Shown here: positions 9,260-22,033 of the stretch, one piece after another | How the letters are laid out: every line of letters starts with the position of its first letter | Position numbering within the stretch: position 1 is the first letter of the stretch | Origin: Tatumella ptyseos | GTDB taxonomy: Bacteria; Pseudomonadota; Gammaproteobacteria; Enterobacterales; Enterobacteriaceae | Assembly (NCBI RefSeq): GCF_030552895.1 | Contig: NZ_CP130649.1 | Coordinates: 2,046,001 to 2,110,000 of the forward strand | Length of the DNA stretch: 64,000 nucleotides | Direction of reading: 5' to 3' | Program-made: the position numbers and the translations under genes | The notes under the pieces: generated by a model | Databases searched by the model: none | Told to the model about the DNA's origin: nothing | What the model saw: only the letters and a program-made list of their open reading frames with translations

Positions 9260-9287
9260 TTCACCCAAGAGAATCACCTTGGGTGAA
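9260..9287 (+). terminator. Hairpin after yfeH
   Basis: Perfect 10-bp arms (9260-9269 and 9278-9287) 10 bp after the yfeH stop, followed by a short GACTTT. Probably the end of the yfeH transcript. Confidence 0.5.
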
Positions 9288-9392
9288 GACTTTATCGCTA
9301 TTCTTAACGCCAACTCGCCATATTTTATCTACACTCATAACGTGTAAACGTTGAAGATTTCGCCTTCGGGTAATTTTAGGATGGAAGATACC

Positions 9393-10532
9393 ATGACAGA
9401 TAACACGCGAGATGACCGCGGACAGGATGCAACCGACCACGATCACGATGCATCCTCACAAGAAAAAGATAATAACGACGCGCCACCGCGACAACGTCCA
9501 GGTAAAAAACCCCTAATTATTTTAGCCATTGTCGTTATCATCATTCTCTGTATCGCATTAGTTTTCTGGTTGATGAACCGAGGAATAGAGTCTACTGATG
9601 ACGCCTTTACCGACGGTAACGCGGCCACTATTGCTCCGAAAACGAGTGGATACGTCGTTAATCTTAATGTAAAAGATAACCAATTTGTACATCAGGGCGA
9701 TTTACTCGTCGTGATAGATCCCCGTGATGCCACTGTCCAACGTGAACAAGCCCAAGCCCAACTTGGGAGTGCACAAGCACAGCTGCAACAGGCGCAAGCA
9801 CAATATCAATTAGCAAAAGTCCAATATCCTGCTCAATTACACCAAGCGCTAGCGGACCAAGCCAAAGCAAAAGCAAATTTAGCGAATGCAGAGTCAGTCT
9901 ACCAACGCCAGCATGGGGTAGATCCGCGGGCGACAACACAAAGCAATATAGATAGTGCTACTTCGCAATATCGTGCTGCACAAGCTGATTATCAACAGGC
10001 GCAAGCTCAAGTCGAAATAGCCTCTCAAGTACCACTACAACTGCATCAACAAGAAACGGCTATTGCTGCTCGTCAACAGCAGGTTGCTCAAGCTGAAGCG
10101 CAACTGGCGACCGCCAAGCTTAATCTCTCCTACACTGAAGTTCGCGCGCCCTACGATGGCTATGTTACTAAGCGTAATGTTCAAGTCGGTAGTTTGGTTC
10201 AAGCAGGAACGTCTCTTTTTTCATTAGTTTCACCACAAATTTGGGTAACAGCCAATTTTAAAGAATCGCAGCTGGAACATATGCATCCAGGCAATAAAGT
10301 GACGGTAAGCGTCGATGCATGGCCTGACTTAAAATTAGAAGGGCACGTTGACAGTATTCAAATGGGTTCAGGTTCACATTTCTCTGCGTTTCCAGCTGAG
10401 AATGCCACCGGTAACTTTGTGAAAATTGTGCAACGCGTTCCCGTAAAAATTATCATCGATAAGGGGCTCGACCCTCAGCACCCTCTACCTTTAGGCCTAT
10501 CGGTAGAGCCTGAGGTTCATGTCGATGAGTGA
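9393..10532 (+). CDS. HlyD/EmrA-type membrane fusion protein
   Basis: About 379 residues. A polar, acidic N-terminus is followed by a single membrane anchor (about residues 40-60 from the chosen start), an IESTDDAFTDG entry, two lipoyl-like halves (VHQGDLLVVIDPRD; YTEVRAPYDGYVTKRNVQVGSLV) and a long Gln/Ala-rich coiled coil between them. This is the periplasmic adaptor that bridges an inner-membrane pump to an outer-membrane channel. The ATG at 9393 is chosen because AGGATGGA lies just upstream; the frame stays open back to 9351, where no ribosome binding site is evident. First gene of a three-gene operon; its end overlaps the pump gene by 14 bp. Closest named relatives are EmrA and related DHA2 adaptors. 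Confidence 0.88.
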   Translation: MTDNTRDDRGQDATDHDHDASSQEKDNNDAPPRQRPGKKPLIILAIVVIIILCIALVFWLMNRGIESTDDAFTDGNAATIAPKTSGYVVNLNVKDNQFVHQGDLLVVIDPRDATVQREQAQAQLGSAQAQLQQAQAQYQLAKVQYPAQLHQALADQAKAKANLANAESVYQRQHGVDPRATTQSNIDSATSQYRAAQADYQQAQAQVEIASQVPLQLHQQETAIAARQQQVAQAEAQLATAKLNLSYTEVRAPYDGYVTKRNVQVGSLVQAGTSLFSLVSPQIWVTANFKESQLEHMHPGNKVTVSVDAWPDLKLEGHVDSIQMGSGSHFSAFPAENATGNFVKIVQRVPVKIIIDKGLDPQHPLPLGLSVEPEVHVDE

Positions 10533-12096
10533 AGCTCAACGCTGGCAACCGAGCTGCAATCCTTGGCTGGTTGCCCTCACTGTTACCTTGGCGGTATTTA
10601 TGGAGGTACTTGACTCCACTATCGTCAACGTTGCTTTGCCCCATGTCGCGGGCTCTCTCTCGTCAAGCTATGATGAGGCGACTTGGGTGCTAACGTCCTA
10701 TTTGGTTGCGAATGGTATAGTCCTCCCTATCTCTGCCTTCTTAAGCCGTCTTTTTGGACGTAAAAATTATTTCTTAATCTGTGTCGTAATGTTCACCCTT
10801 TGCTCGTTTCTCTGTGGTATCGCGACAGAGCTTTGGCAACTGATACTGTTTCGCATTCTACAAGGCTTTTTCGGCGGTGGTTTGCAACCCGTTCAACAGT
10901 CGGTATTACTCGATTATTTTAGTAAACAAGACCGTGGCAAAGCTTTCGGACTCTCTTCGATTGCTATCATTGTCGCGCCGGTAATCGGACCTACCTTAGG
11001 GGGGTGGATCACCGATAACTTCAGTTGGCGTTGGATTTTCTTTATCAATATTCCCGTCGGAATTATGGCGGCCATCGCCATCTACCAACTGCTTGAAGAT
11101 CCCCCATGGGAACGTAAGGCAAAAAAAGGCCAGTTACGGATCGATTATATTGGGATCAGCCTTATTACTCTGGGATTAGGCTGTTTGCAGGTCTTTTTAG
11201 ACCGGGGCGAAGATGCCGACTGGTTTAACTCCTCCTTTATCATCACCTTTGCAGTACTCGCCGCGGTTGGCTTAGTAGGCGCTATCTATTGGCTTATGTA
11301 CGCTCGCCGACCTGTCGTCGATATCTTAGTGATGCGCGACCGAAACTTCTGGGTGGCCGGACTATTGATGGCCGCTATGGCTTTTATCTTATATGGTAGC
11401 TCAGTAGTTATTCCCCAATTAGCTCAGCAGGACTTGGGCTATACCGCAACACTGGCTGGTTTGGTGCTGACACCAGGTGCTTTCTTTATTATTTTAACCA
11501 TTCCATTAGTTTTGAAATTAATGCCAATCGTGCAAACCCGTTTTATCATTATGTTCGGCTTTATTTGCTTAATGGGATCGTTCCTGTACTCAAGTTTCCA
11601 AATGACCCCTACCCTCGATTTCACCTCATTGGTCATTATGCGTAGTGTACAGTCGATTGGCTTAGGATTCTTATTCGTTCCCTTGACCACTATCGCCTTC
11701 ATTACTATTCCGCAGCAATTAAATGCAGATGCGTCAGCGCTATTTACCATGTTCCGAAATGTGGCGGGCTCAATTGGTATTTCTCTCTCCACCGCAGCGA
11801 TCACTGAGCGACAACAAGCACGTTCAGCCTATCTCTCCGATCATACTAGTGCATTCGATGAACCCTTCTCACAAATGGTTCAAAAGATGAGCGCAGCAAT
11901 AGAGAATTTTACCACTTTGATTGGTAACAGCACTGAACTGGCAACGGCACAACTTTATAAACAGATGATTAACCAGGCTCGTATCCTAGCCTATGTCGAT
12001 GTCTTTACTGGGCTGTGTATCATCGCCCTGATCATGATCCCCTTCTGTCTTTTACTCGCCCCCGTGAAGAGTGAAGGCAGCGCAGGAGGCCATTAA
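10519..12096 (+). CDS. DHA2 family drug efflux pump (EmrB-type MFS)
   Basis: 525 residues with about 14 hydrophobic spans, the DHA2 (14-TMS) class of major facilitator exporters. The family motif LDSTIVNVALPHVAG lies at about residues 31-45. RLFGRKN is the loop 2-3 motif A, and GPTLGGWITDNFSWRWIFFINIP is antiporter motif C with the following loop. It would export hydrophobic toxicants by proton antiport, working with the adaptor encoded just upstream and the outer-membrane factor just downstream. It overlaps the adaptor gene by 14 bp, implying translational coupling. An ATG two codons further in (10525) is better spaced from the TGAGG at 10511-10515 and may be the true start. Confidence 0.9.
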   Translation: MSMSEAQRWQPSCNPWLVALTVTLAVFMEVLDSTIVNVALPHVAGSLSSSYDEATWVLTSYLVANGIVLPISAFLSRLFGRKNYFLICVVMFTLCSFLCGIATELWQLILFRILQGFFGGGLQPVQQSVLLDYFSKQDRGKAFGLSSIAIIVAPVIGPTLGGWITDNFSWRWIFFINIPVGIMAAIAIYQLLEDPPWERKAKKGQLRIDYIGISLITLGLGCLQVFLDRGEDADWFNSSFIITFAVLAAVGLVGAIYWLMYARRPVVDILVMRDRNFWVAGLLMAAMAFILYGSSVVIPQLAQQDLGYTATLAGLVLTPGAFFIILTIPLVLKLMPIVQTRFIIMFGFICLMGSFLYSSFQMTPTLDFTSLVIMRSVQSIGLGFLFVPLTTIAFITIPQQLNADASALFTMFRNVAGSIGISLSTAAITERQQARSAYLSDHTSAFDEPFSQMVQKMSAAIENFTTLIGNSTELATAQLYKQMINQARILAYVDVFTGLCIIALIMIPFCLLLAPVKSEGSAGGH

Positions 12097-13629
12097 ATGA
12101 AAGGAAAACTCATGAAATCCCAGCGATTAATGTTGCCGATGCTGATAATAGCCCTCAGCGGCTGTGCGGTTGGCCCTGATTATCATGCCCCTGAAAATCA
12201 CTTAACTGGCACTTGGCATGCGAGTGAAAAAGATCAAGCCTCTCACCCATTAATGACCAATACCCAAGTGAACTGGTGGGAGAATTTTAAGGATCCGCAG
12301 CTTAATAGCTTGATCCAACGGGCAACAGAGGGAAACTTAAGCTTACAGCAAAGCGTATTGCGTATCTCAGGCGCTCGTGAGCAAGTCACCAGTGCGCAAG
12401 GGGGATTATTCCCCACCTTAAATGGTCAAGCGTCATATTCTCGACAACAATTGGGGTTAAAGGGAGAACTGCAATCCCAAGGGATCTACGATGCGATTCC
12501 AAGTGACATTGCCAATCAAGCGACGGGGAGTGTCAATTTTTACCAAGGTGGATTTGATGCCAGCTGGGAGCTTGATCTATGGGGAAAAACACGACGCCAA
12601 ATAGAGATGGCGCGTGCTAGCGAGCAGCAACAGATTGAACAACATAATGATGCCTTGGTCTCTCTCGAAGCAGAAGTCACACGTACCTATTTCCAACTGC
12701 GTGCAGCACAGGCTACCGAAGCCTCACTTAACCAACAAATCGCTATCGCCCAACAGAGCCTAGCATTGACACAAAGTCAGATGCAGAATGGTCTAGCACC
12801 GAGTAGTGACGTGGAAAGTGCGACCGCTCAATTAACCGCTTTGCAGGCACAGCTACCGCAATATCAATCACAAATCGCCCAAGCCAAAAATGCGCTAGCG
12901 GTGCTGATTGGTCAGCCACCCGGATCCTTAGATAACGAACTGACGGCATCTAAACCCTTACCGGAATTACCCCAGTTAGTCGCTGTCGGCGTACCTTCAC
13001 AACTTACCCGTCGTCGCCCGGATATTCGCGCCGCCGAAGCGAATCTACATGCACAAACCGCAAATATTGGTGTATCAGTGGCGCAACTCTTCCCAAGTAT
13101 CTCCTTAACAGGACAATTGGGGGTACGTAACAGTGATATCAGCTATATGGATAATTGGAGTAGCCATTTTTATAGTATTGGACCAGGGATTAATCTACCT
13201 ATCTTTGAGGGTGGCCGACTTGTTTCCAATGTGAAATTAGCGCGTGCACAACAAGCCGCCGCCGCGCTCAATTACCGGCAAACGGTCTTAACGGCTCTAC
13301 AAGAAGTAGAGAATGCGCTAGTCAGTTACCGTACTGGGCAACAACAAGATACTGCACTAACACAGTCCCGTGCCGCCTTACAGCGCGCTTATCAACTCGC
13401 TTCCGAAAACTATAAGAAAGGCTTTATTACTTACATTACCGTACTGGATGCACAGCGTCAGTTGGCGCAAACCGAACAACGCGCTATCCAAGCACAAGCA
13501 CAAACGGCGGTAGATTTAGTCGCACTCTATAAAGCACTCGGCGGTGGCTGGGAACAACAATCTGCGGTGGCCTTACCTCATTATTCCGTTTTCGGTGAGG
13601 TAGATAAATCCGGAGTCTCTTACCCCTAA
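12097..13629 (+). CDS. NodT-family outer-membrane efflux lipoprotein
   Basis: 510 residues. The signal peptide ends in a lipobox (ALSGC, Cys 23) and is followed by the typical AVGPDYHAP. Two repeats of the OEP domain carry long helical stretches (about 60-270 and 290-480), with PSDVESA-type and RRPDIRAAEANLHAQTANIGV motifs. This is the TolC-like trimeric channel class (NodT/OprM). ATG at 12097 lies directly after the pump stop codon, with AGGAGG at 12084-12089. Having its own channel makes this operon self-sufficient, unlike EmrAB, which uses TolC. A few C-terminal residues after the last helix look variable. Confidence 0.92.
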   Translation: MKGKLMKSQRLMLPMLIIALSGCAVGPDYHAPENHLTGTWHASEKDQASHPLMTNTQVNWWENFKDPQLNSLIQRATEGNLSLQQSVLRISGAREQVTSAQGGLFPTLNGQASYSRQQLGLKGELQSQGIYDAIPSDIANQATGSVNFYQGGFDASWELDLWGKTRRQIEMARASEQQQIEQHNDALVSLEAEVTRTYFQLRAAQATEASLNQQIAIAQQSLALTQSQMQNGLAPSSDVESATAQLTALQAQLPQYQSQIAQAKNALAVLIGQPPGSLDNELTASKPLPELPQLVAVGVPSQLTRRRPDIRAAEANLHAQTANIGVSVAQLFPSISLTGQLGVRNSDISYMDNWSSHFYSIGPGINLPIFEGGRLVSNVKLARAQQAAAALNYRQTVLTALQEVENALVSYRTGQQQDTALTQSRAALQRAYQLASENYKKGFITYITVLDAQRQLAQTEQRAIQAQAQTAVDLVALYKALGGGWEQQSAVALPHYSVFGEVDKSGVSYP

Positions 13630-13634
13630 AACAG

Positions 13635-13659
13635 CAGTCGCCCCTACTCGGGGCGACTG
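13635..13659. terminator. Hairpin between the efflux operon and ypeB
   Basis: Perfect 10-bp arms (13635-13644 and 13650-13659), 5 bp after one stop and 2 bp before the end of the opposing gene. It is GC-rich with no strong T-run; probably shared. Confidence 0.65.
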
Positions 13660-13661
13660 GG

Positions 13662-13876
13662 CTATACTTTGAGTGGCATGACTAAATGCTCAAGCCCTTC
13701 GATCCTTATTGCTAAAGCGAGTTGCAGTAGTTGACCAAGGTGCCCTTCAGGAAAGGCCTCTTTACGAGCGAACCACAACAGATACTCCTCAGGCAAGTCA
13801 ATGAGTCGCCTGCCCTGGTATTTTCCGAAGGGCATTCGCCAATTCGCGAGTTCTATTAATTGCTCTTTATCAGGCA

Positions 13877-13877
<1 letters not shown>
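13662..13877 (-). CDS. ypeB: DUF3820 family protein YpeB
   Basis: 71 residues containing MPFGKYQGRRLIDLPEEYLLWF, the hallmark of DUF3820 (described as a putative quorum-sensing-regulated virulence factor domain). In E. coli ypeB also follows ligA. Its ATG overlaps the ligA stop codon by one base (TAATG on the minus strand), so it is translationally coupled to ligA. The biochemical role is unknown; the GKYxGxxL pattern resembles exonuclease-linked accessory domains, but that is inference. Confidence 0.85.
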
Positions 13878-16952
<3,075 letters not shown>

Positions 16953-17167
16953 TATATTCTCTGTTGTTCAAACACTTTGCCTAAAAAAGGCACCTATATA
17001 CCACTAAATGTATTGGTCAGCGCGAATAAGTGCAAGCATACACTGCCAATTATCTTGAATAATATCACTAATCTGGTGCGATTGATTAATTTTACAGCAC
17101 CAATACCTACGCCGATACAAAAAAAACGTTACTATGAGAAGGTAATTATAATGATGAGTAATAGGAT

Positions 17168-17935
17168 ATGACACAACGTCAACAGCCTCTCCCCTCTTCG
17201 GGTTTTACCTATGTCAAAATAGGGTGCCATCTCGTTTGCTTACCCGGCATACGCAGTTATGTCATCGTTCCACTGTTGATTAACATTCTGTTACTTGGCG
17301 GTGCCTTTTATTGGTTATTTACTAAGCTTCATCAATGGATTCCCCAGCTGATGAGCTATGTTCCCCATTGGCTAGCGTGGTTGAACTTCATACTTTGGCC
17401 ACTCGCTGTGATGTCCATTGTGCTGATCTTCGGCTATTTCTTTTCCACCCTCGCTAATTGGATTGCCGCCCCCTTCTTTGGATTATTGGCAGAACAACTC
17501 GAACAGCGCTTAACGGGCCATTCCCCTGATAATATAAGTTGGTGGTCTCTTGTTGCCGACCTCCCTAGAATCATGAAACGAGAATGGTTAAAGCTCTGTT
17601 ATTACTTACCTCGTGCGGTGGGCTTACTCCTTATCCATTTTATTCCAGGAATAGGTCAACTGTTGGCCCCCCTGCTATGGTTTGTTTTTGGCGCTTGGAT
17701 GATGGCCATTCAGTATGGCGATTATCCTTTTGATAACCACAAAGTCCCTTTCGAGACTATGCGGCGAAATCTTGCCCGTGATCGCAAAATTAATCTAGAA
17801 TTTGGTGGGTTGATTAGCATATTGACTATGGTGCCTATCATTAATTTGGTCGTTATGCCTATTGCCGTCTGCGGTGCTACTGCACTGTGGGTTGACCGCT
17901 ATCGTCAAACATTAACCAATGATAAGAACCCTTAG
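17168..17935 (+). CDS. cysZ: Sulfate transporter CysZ
   Basis: 255 residues (E. coli 253), with about four to six hydrophobic segments including hemi-penetrating helices. It matches E. coli CysZ in the N-terminal [19 protein letters not shown] and in the later [25 protein letters not shown] block. It imports sulfate for cysteine synthesis independently of the CysPTWA ABC system. It lies immediately upstream of cysK, about 105 bp away, and is divergent from zipA, as in E. coli. CysB control is expected, but no site is recognised with confidence. Confidence 0.95.
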   Translation: MTQRQQPLPSSGFTYVKIGCHLVCLPGIRSYVIVPLLINILLLGGAFYWLFTKLHQWIPQLMSYVPHWLAWLNFILWPLAVMSIVLIFGYFFSTLANWIAAPFFGLLAEQLEQRLTGHSPDNISWWSLVADLPRIMKREWLKLCYYLPRAVGLLLIHFIPGIGQLLAPLLWFVFGAWMMAIQYGDYPFDNHKVPFETMRRNLARDRKINLEFGGLISILTMVPIINLVVMPIAVCGATALWVDRYRQTLTNDKNP

Positions 17936-18040
17936 TTATTGCACTCTGACATATCGATATATCATTTCGTCACTTCACGGCGACCGTATAAAGCGTATTC
18001 TCACTAGGTTCCCCAAAATTCAAAGAGTTAAGGAAAGGAT

Positions 18041-19009
18041 ATGAGTAAGATTTACGAAGATAACTCGTTAACAATTGGCCACACGCCTTTAGTCAGGTTA
18101 AATCGCCTCGGTAATGGGCGTATTCTTGCTAAGGTTGAGTCACGTAATCCAAGCTTTAGCGTGAAATGCCGAATCGGCGCAAATATGATTTGGGATGCCG
18201 AAGAAAAAGGGTTATTAAAAGCGGGCGTCGAACTGGTCGAACCGACTAGCGGTAATACAGGTATTGCCCTTGCCTATGTGGCAGCTGCCCGCGGCTATAA
18301 ATTGACGCTGACCATGCCTGATACCATGTCAGTGGAACGTCGTAAACTACTCAAAGCCTTAGGTGCAAACTTAGTCTTAACTGAAGGCGCAAAAGGAATG
18401 AAAGGCGCTATTGGTAAAGCCGAAGAAATTGTCGCCAGTAACCCTGCAAAGTATTTGATGCTGCAGCAATTCAGTAACCCTGCTAACCCAGCTATCCATG
18501 AAAAAACCACAGGCCCAGAAATCTGGGAAGATACTGACGGCGAAGTGGATGTGCTCATTGCGGGTGTAGGCACAGGCGGAACCCTAACCGGCACCGCTCG
18601 CTACTTAAAACAGACGCAAGGTAAGACCAGTTTGTATGCGGTAGCGGTTGAACCGACAGATTCTCCGGTGATTTCACAAACCCTTGCAGGCGAAGAAGTC
18701 GTACCAGGTCCCCATAAAATACAAGGGATCGGTGCTGGCTTTGTGCCTGATAATTTGGATCTAAGTTTGGTTGATCGCGTTATGACCATCACTAATGATG
18801 AATCCATTACGACTGCCCGTAATTTAATGGAGTCTGAAGGGATTTTAGCGGGTATCTCATCAGGCGCTGCGGTCGCGGCAGCACTAAAACTACAACAAGA
18901 GCCAGAGTTCGCCGATAAAAATATCGTTGTAATCCTTCCTTCTTCTGGCGAGCGTTACCTATCAACAGCCTTATTTGCCGACTTGTTCACAGAAAAAGAG
19001 AACAGTTAA
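18041..19009 (+). CDS. cysK: Cysteine synthase A (O-acetylserine sulfhydrylase A)
   Basis: 322 residues, collinear with E. coli CysK. The PLP-binding lysine is Lys 42 (SVKCRIG), the substrate loop is PTSGNTG, and the phosphate-binding [10 protein letters not shown] loop follows. It makes L-cysteine from O-acetylserine and sulfide, forms the CysE-CysK complex, and in some bacteria activates contact-dependent toxins. AAGGA sits about 8 bp before the ATG at 18041. Monocistronic, with its own terminator. Confidence 0.98.
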   Translation: MSKIYEDNSLTIGHTPLVRLNRLGNGRILAKVESRNPSFSVKCRIGANMIWDAEEKGLLKAGVELVEPTSGNTGIALAYVAAARGYKLTLTMPDTMSVERRKLLKALGANLVLTEGAKGMKGAIGKAEEIVASNPAKYLMLQQFSNPANPAIHEKTTGPEIWEDTDGEVDVLIAGVGTGGTLTGTARYLKQTQGKTSLYAVAVEPTDSPVISQTLAGEEVVPGPHKIQGIGAGFVPDNLDLSLVDRVMTITNDESITTARNLMESEGILAGISSGAAVAAALKLQQEPEFADKNIVVILPSSGERYLSTALFADLFTEKENS

Positions 19010-19044
19010 TAAACTTTCTTCTTGCTTTTAAAAAAGCTGTTTAT

Positions 19045-19070
19045 AAAAAGCACCTACGGGTGCTTTTTTT
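19045..19070 (+). terminator. Terminator after cysK
   Basis: Stem GCACC/GGTGC (19050-19054, 19059-19063), preceded by A5 and followed by T7, 36 bp after the cysK stop. Confidence 0.92.
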
Positions 19071-19178
19071 GTGCAGTAGATCTCATTTTTGCTTGGTTCA
19101 TATTTGCTTTACTCCCCCCGATTCTGGTATCAACGATGAGATTTATTTTGTGCCAAAAAATAATGCTCTCAATTTGTT

Positions 19179-19200
19179 GCTTTTGATCAACATCACATTG
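19179..19200. promoter_or_regulatory. CRP-like site upstream of ptsH
   Basis: The half-sites TTTGA and TCACA at 19182-19186 and 19193-19197 are spaced by six bases. This differs from the CRP consensus by one position in the conserved pentamers. ptsHI transcription is CRP-dependent in E. coli, and the site lies about 135 bp upstream of the ptsH start. Prediction only. Confidence 0.5.
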
Positions 19201-19333
19201 CAAAAACGGTAGGGTTATCGTCGTAATTGAAGTATAACTTTTAGTTGGATCTTCATCTTAGCAGGTTCGATAGGCCATAATATTTGTATCATCACATTAA
19301 GTCATAAACCTTTTGATTAGCTTGGGGAAAAAT

Positions 19334-19591
19334 ATGTTTCAGCAAGAAGTAACAATCACTGCACCGAATGGTTTACACACCCGTCCCGCTGCACAATTCG
19401 TAAAAGAAGCTAAAGGGTTTCAGTCTGATATCACTGTCACTTCTCAGGGTAAAACCGCCAGCGCTAAGAGCCTCTTTAAATTACAAACTTTAGGCTTAAC
19501 CCAAGGAACCGTGGTCACGCTCAGCGCAGAAGGTGAAGATGAGCAACAAGCGATTGAACATTTAGTTAAATTAATGGCTGAGCTCGAATAA
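19334..19591 (+). CDS. ptsH: Phosphocarrier protein HPr
   Basis: 85 residues starting [15 protein letters not shown], with the phosphorylated His 15 in GLHTRPAA and Ser 46 in ASAKSLFK, as in E. coli. It passes phosphate from enzyme I to sugar-specific EIIA proteins. The ATG at 19334 is chosen over upstream in-frame codons because it restores the exact family length and has GGGGAAA just before it. First gene of ptsH-ptsI-crr; the 135-bp gap to ptsI is wider than in E. coli. Confidence 0.98.
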   Translation: MFQQEVTITAPNGLHTRPAAQFVKEAKGFQSDITVTSQGKTASAKSLFKLQTLGLTQGTVVTLSAEGEDEQQAIEHLVKLMAELE

Positions 19592-19726
19592 TTGGCCCGC
19601 AATACAATAAGCCCATTGATTATTGGTCAAGCGTAGCTTTACACTCAATGGCTCTATTGAGCCGCTACACTTGGGCGCTTACTTCCAGTATTTACACTTA
19701 AGCATCGTTGATTTAAAGGTAAGATT

Positions 19727-21454
19727 ATGATTTCTGGTATCCCTGCGTCACCCGGTATTGCATTCGGTAAAGCACTCCTTCTGAAAGAAGATGACATTGT
19801 CATCAATAGCCATAAAATCGATCCAAGCCAAGTTGATCAAGAAATTAATCGTTTTCTTGAAAGCCGCCAGAAAGCCTCTGCGCAGTTAGAGACTATTAAA
19901 ACAAAAGCAGGCGAAACCTTTGGTACTGAGAAAGAGGCTATCTTCGAAGGGCATATTATGCTGCTGGAAGATGAAGAACTCGAACAAGAAATCATCGATC
20001 TTATCCGTAAAAATCACCAAACTGCTGATGCAGCGGTTCATGCTGTTATCGAAGACCAAGCCTCGGCTTTAGAAGAATTAGACGATGAGTACCTTAAAGA
20101 ACGTGCAGCAGATGTACGTGATATCGGTAAGCGTCTACTGCAAAATATTCTTGGTCTGACCATTGTTGACCTCAGCGCGATTGCTGAAGAATCAATTTTG
20201 GTAGCAAAAGACCTGACACCTTCCGAAACCGCACAGCTTAATCTTGAGAAGGTATTAGGCTTTATCACCGATTTAGGTGGTAGAACCTCACATACCTCGA
20301 TTATGGCGCGCTCTTTGGAGCTACCCGCCATTGTCGGCATTGGTAATATTACCCAATCGGTAAAAAACGGTGACTTTCTGATTCTTGATGCCGTTAATAA
20401 CCAAGTGCTGATTAATCCTTCTGAAGAGGAAATCACTGAACTTCGTGAAATCCAAACGTCATGGCTAGACGAAAAGCACGAGATGGCCAAACTTAAAGAT
20501 CTTCCGGCCATTACGCTAGATGGTCACCATGTCGAGGTCTGTGCCAACATTGGTACGGTACGTGACGTGGCCGGTGCTGAACGTAATGGCGCTGAAGGTG
20601 TCGGACTCTATCGTACAGAATTCTTGTTTATGGACCGTGAATCGCTTCCCTCCGAACAAGAACAATTTGAAGCCTATAAGGCCGTTGCTGAAGCCGTCGG
20701 AGCGCAAGCTGTCATTATCCGTACCATGGATATCGGCGGTGATAAAGATCTGCCTTATATGAACCTTCCTAAAGAGGATAACCCCTTCTTAGGTTGGCGT
20801 GCGATCCGTATTGGTATGGATCGTAAAGAAATTCTTCACGCACAGCTCCGGGCGATACTGCGCGCCTCAGCGTTCGGTAAGCTTCGCATTATGTTCCCGA
20901 TGATTATCTCCGTCGAAGAAGTTCGTATCTTAAAAGCAGAACTCGATACGTTAAAAGCACAGTTGACCGAAGAAGGGAAAGCATTCGACCAAGGGATTGA
21001 AGTCGGTATTATGGTCGAAACGCCTGCGTCAGCGGCAATTGCCCATCACTTAGCGAAAGAAGTCGATTTCTTCAGTATCGGTACTAATGATCTGACGCAG
21101 TACACCTTGGCAGTCGACCGCGGTAATGACCGTATCTCCCATTTATATAACCCAATGAGCCCTTCAGTACTGTTGTTAATCAAGCAAGTTATTGACGCAT
21201 CTCACGCTGTTGGAAAATGGACGGGGATGTGTGGTGAGTTAGCTGGCGATGAACGTGCTACACTATTACTATTAGGCATGGGACTAGATGAGTTTAGTAT
21301 GAGTTCTATTTCTATCCCTAGAATTAAAAAAATTATTCGTAACACTAACTACGAAGACGTTAAAGCTTTAGCTGCTGAAGCCCTTGCGCAACCTACCGCT
21401 GAAGAGTTAACGAATATTGTTGATAAGTTTATTAAAGAAAAAACACTTTGCTAA
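19727..21454 (+). CDS. ptsI: PTS enzyme I
   Basis: 575 residues, the E. coli length. It has an N-terminal swivelling domain with the active His 189 in [13 protein letters not shown] and an HPr-binding helical subdomain. The C-terminal PEP-binding TIM barrel carries [20 protein letters not shown] and the cysteine-containing GMCGELAGD. It takes phosphate from PEP and gives it to HPr, the first step of all PTS sugar uptake, in the cytoplasm. TAAAGGTAAG precedes the ATG at 19727. It is followed by crr 41 bp downstream. Confidence 0.98.
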   Translation: MISGIPASPGIAFGKALLLKEDDIVINSHKIDPSQVDQEINRFLESRQKASAQLETIKTKAGETFGTEKEAIFEGHIMLLEDEELEQEIIDLIRKNHQTADAAVHAVIEDQASALEELDDEYLKERAADVRDIGKRLLQNILGLTIVDLSAIAEESILVAKDLTPSETAQLNLEKVLGFITDLGGRTSHTSIMARSLELPAIVGIGNITQSVKNGDFLILDAVNNQVLINPSEEEITELREIQTSWLDEKHEMAKLKDLPAITLDGHHVEVCANIGTVRDVAGAERNGAEGVGLYRTEFLFMDRESLPSEQEQFEAYKAVAEAVGAQAVIIRTMDIGGDKDLPYMNLPKEDNPFLGWRAIRIGMDRKEILHAQLRAILRASAFGKLRIMFPMIISVEEVRILKAELDTLKAQLTEEGKAFDQGIEVGIMVETPASAAIAHHLAKEVDFFSIGTNDLTQYTLAVDRGNDRISHLYNPMSPSVLLLIKQVIDASHAVGKWTGMCGELAGDERATLLLLGMGLDEFSMSSISIPRIKKIIRNTNYEDVKALAAEALAQPTAEELTNIVDKFIKEKTLC

Positions 21455-21495
21455 CTTATCATAAGTGTTTCGACGTTATTGCTTAGGAGAAGATC

Positions 21496-21999
21496 ATGGG
21501 ATTGTTTTCTAAACTTTTTGGCGACAAATCGGATAGCGATTCAAGCAACATTGAAATTGTTGCGCCGCTTTCAGGCGAAATTGTCAATATCGAAGATGTA
21601 CCGGACGTAGTTTTCGCAGAAAAAATCGTTGGCGATGGTATTGCTATTCGTCCTAATGGTAACCAAATTGTGGCGCCTGTTGAGGGCACTATTGGTAAAA
21701 TTTTCGAAACCAACCACGCCTTCTCTATCGAGTCGGATAACGGCATTGAACTCTTCGTACACTTCGGTATCGATACGGTTGAGTTAAAAGGCGAGGGCTT
21801 CAAGCGTCTCGCAGAGGAAGGACAAAAAGTGAAGAAAGGTGATCCTATCATCGAATTCGATCTTGCCTTCCTTGAGGAAAAAGCGAAATCAACCTTAACG
21901 CCTGTGGTGATTTCGAATATGGACGAAATCAAGTCCTTATCGAAACTCTCAGGACAGGTCACGGTCGGCGAAACACCGATTATGCGAATCCAAAAATAG
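21496..21999 (+). CDS. crr: PTS glucose-specific EIIA component (EIIA-Glc)
   Basis: 167 residues, two fewer than E. coli, the difference lying in the variable N-terminal tail. The conserved [20 protein letters not shown] region, His 74 (ETNHAFS) and the phosphorylated His 89 ([12 protein letters not shown]) are intact. It carries phosphate to EIIBC-Glc and, by its phosphorylation state, controls adenylate cyclase and inducer exclusion. AGGAGAAG precedes the ATG at 21496. Last gene of the pts operon; a strong palindromic terminator follows. Confidence 0.98.
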   Translation: MGLFSKLFGDKSDSDSSNIEIVAPLSGEIVNIEDVPDVVFAEKIVGDGIAIRPNGNQIVAPVEGTIGKIFETNHAFSIESDNGIELFVHFGIDTVELKGEGFKRLAEEGQKVKKGDPIIEFDLAFLEEKAKSTLTPVVISNMDEIKSLSKLSGQVTVGETPIMRIQK

Positions 22000-22003
22000 T
22001 CAT

Positions 22004-22033
22004 AAAAAAGCTCATCCTAGGATGAGCTTTTTT
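22004..22033. terminator. Bidirectional terminator between crr and the sensor kinase gene
   Basis: A fully self-complementary segment centred on CCTAGG, with A6 on one side and T8 on the other. It serves crr on the plus strand and the two-component operon on the minus strand. Confidence 0.95.
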
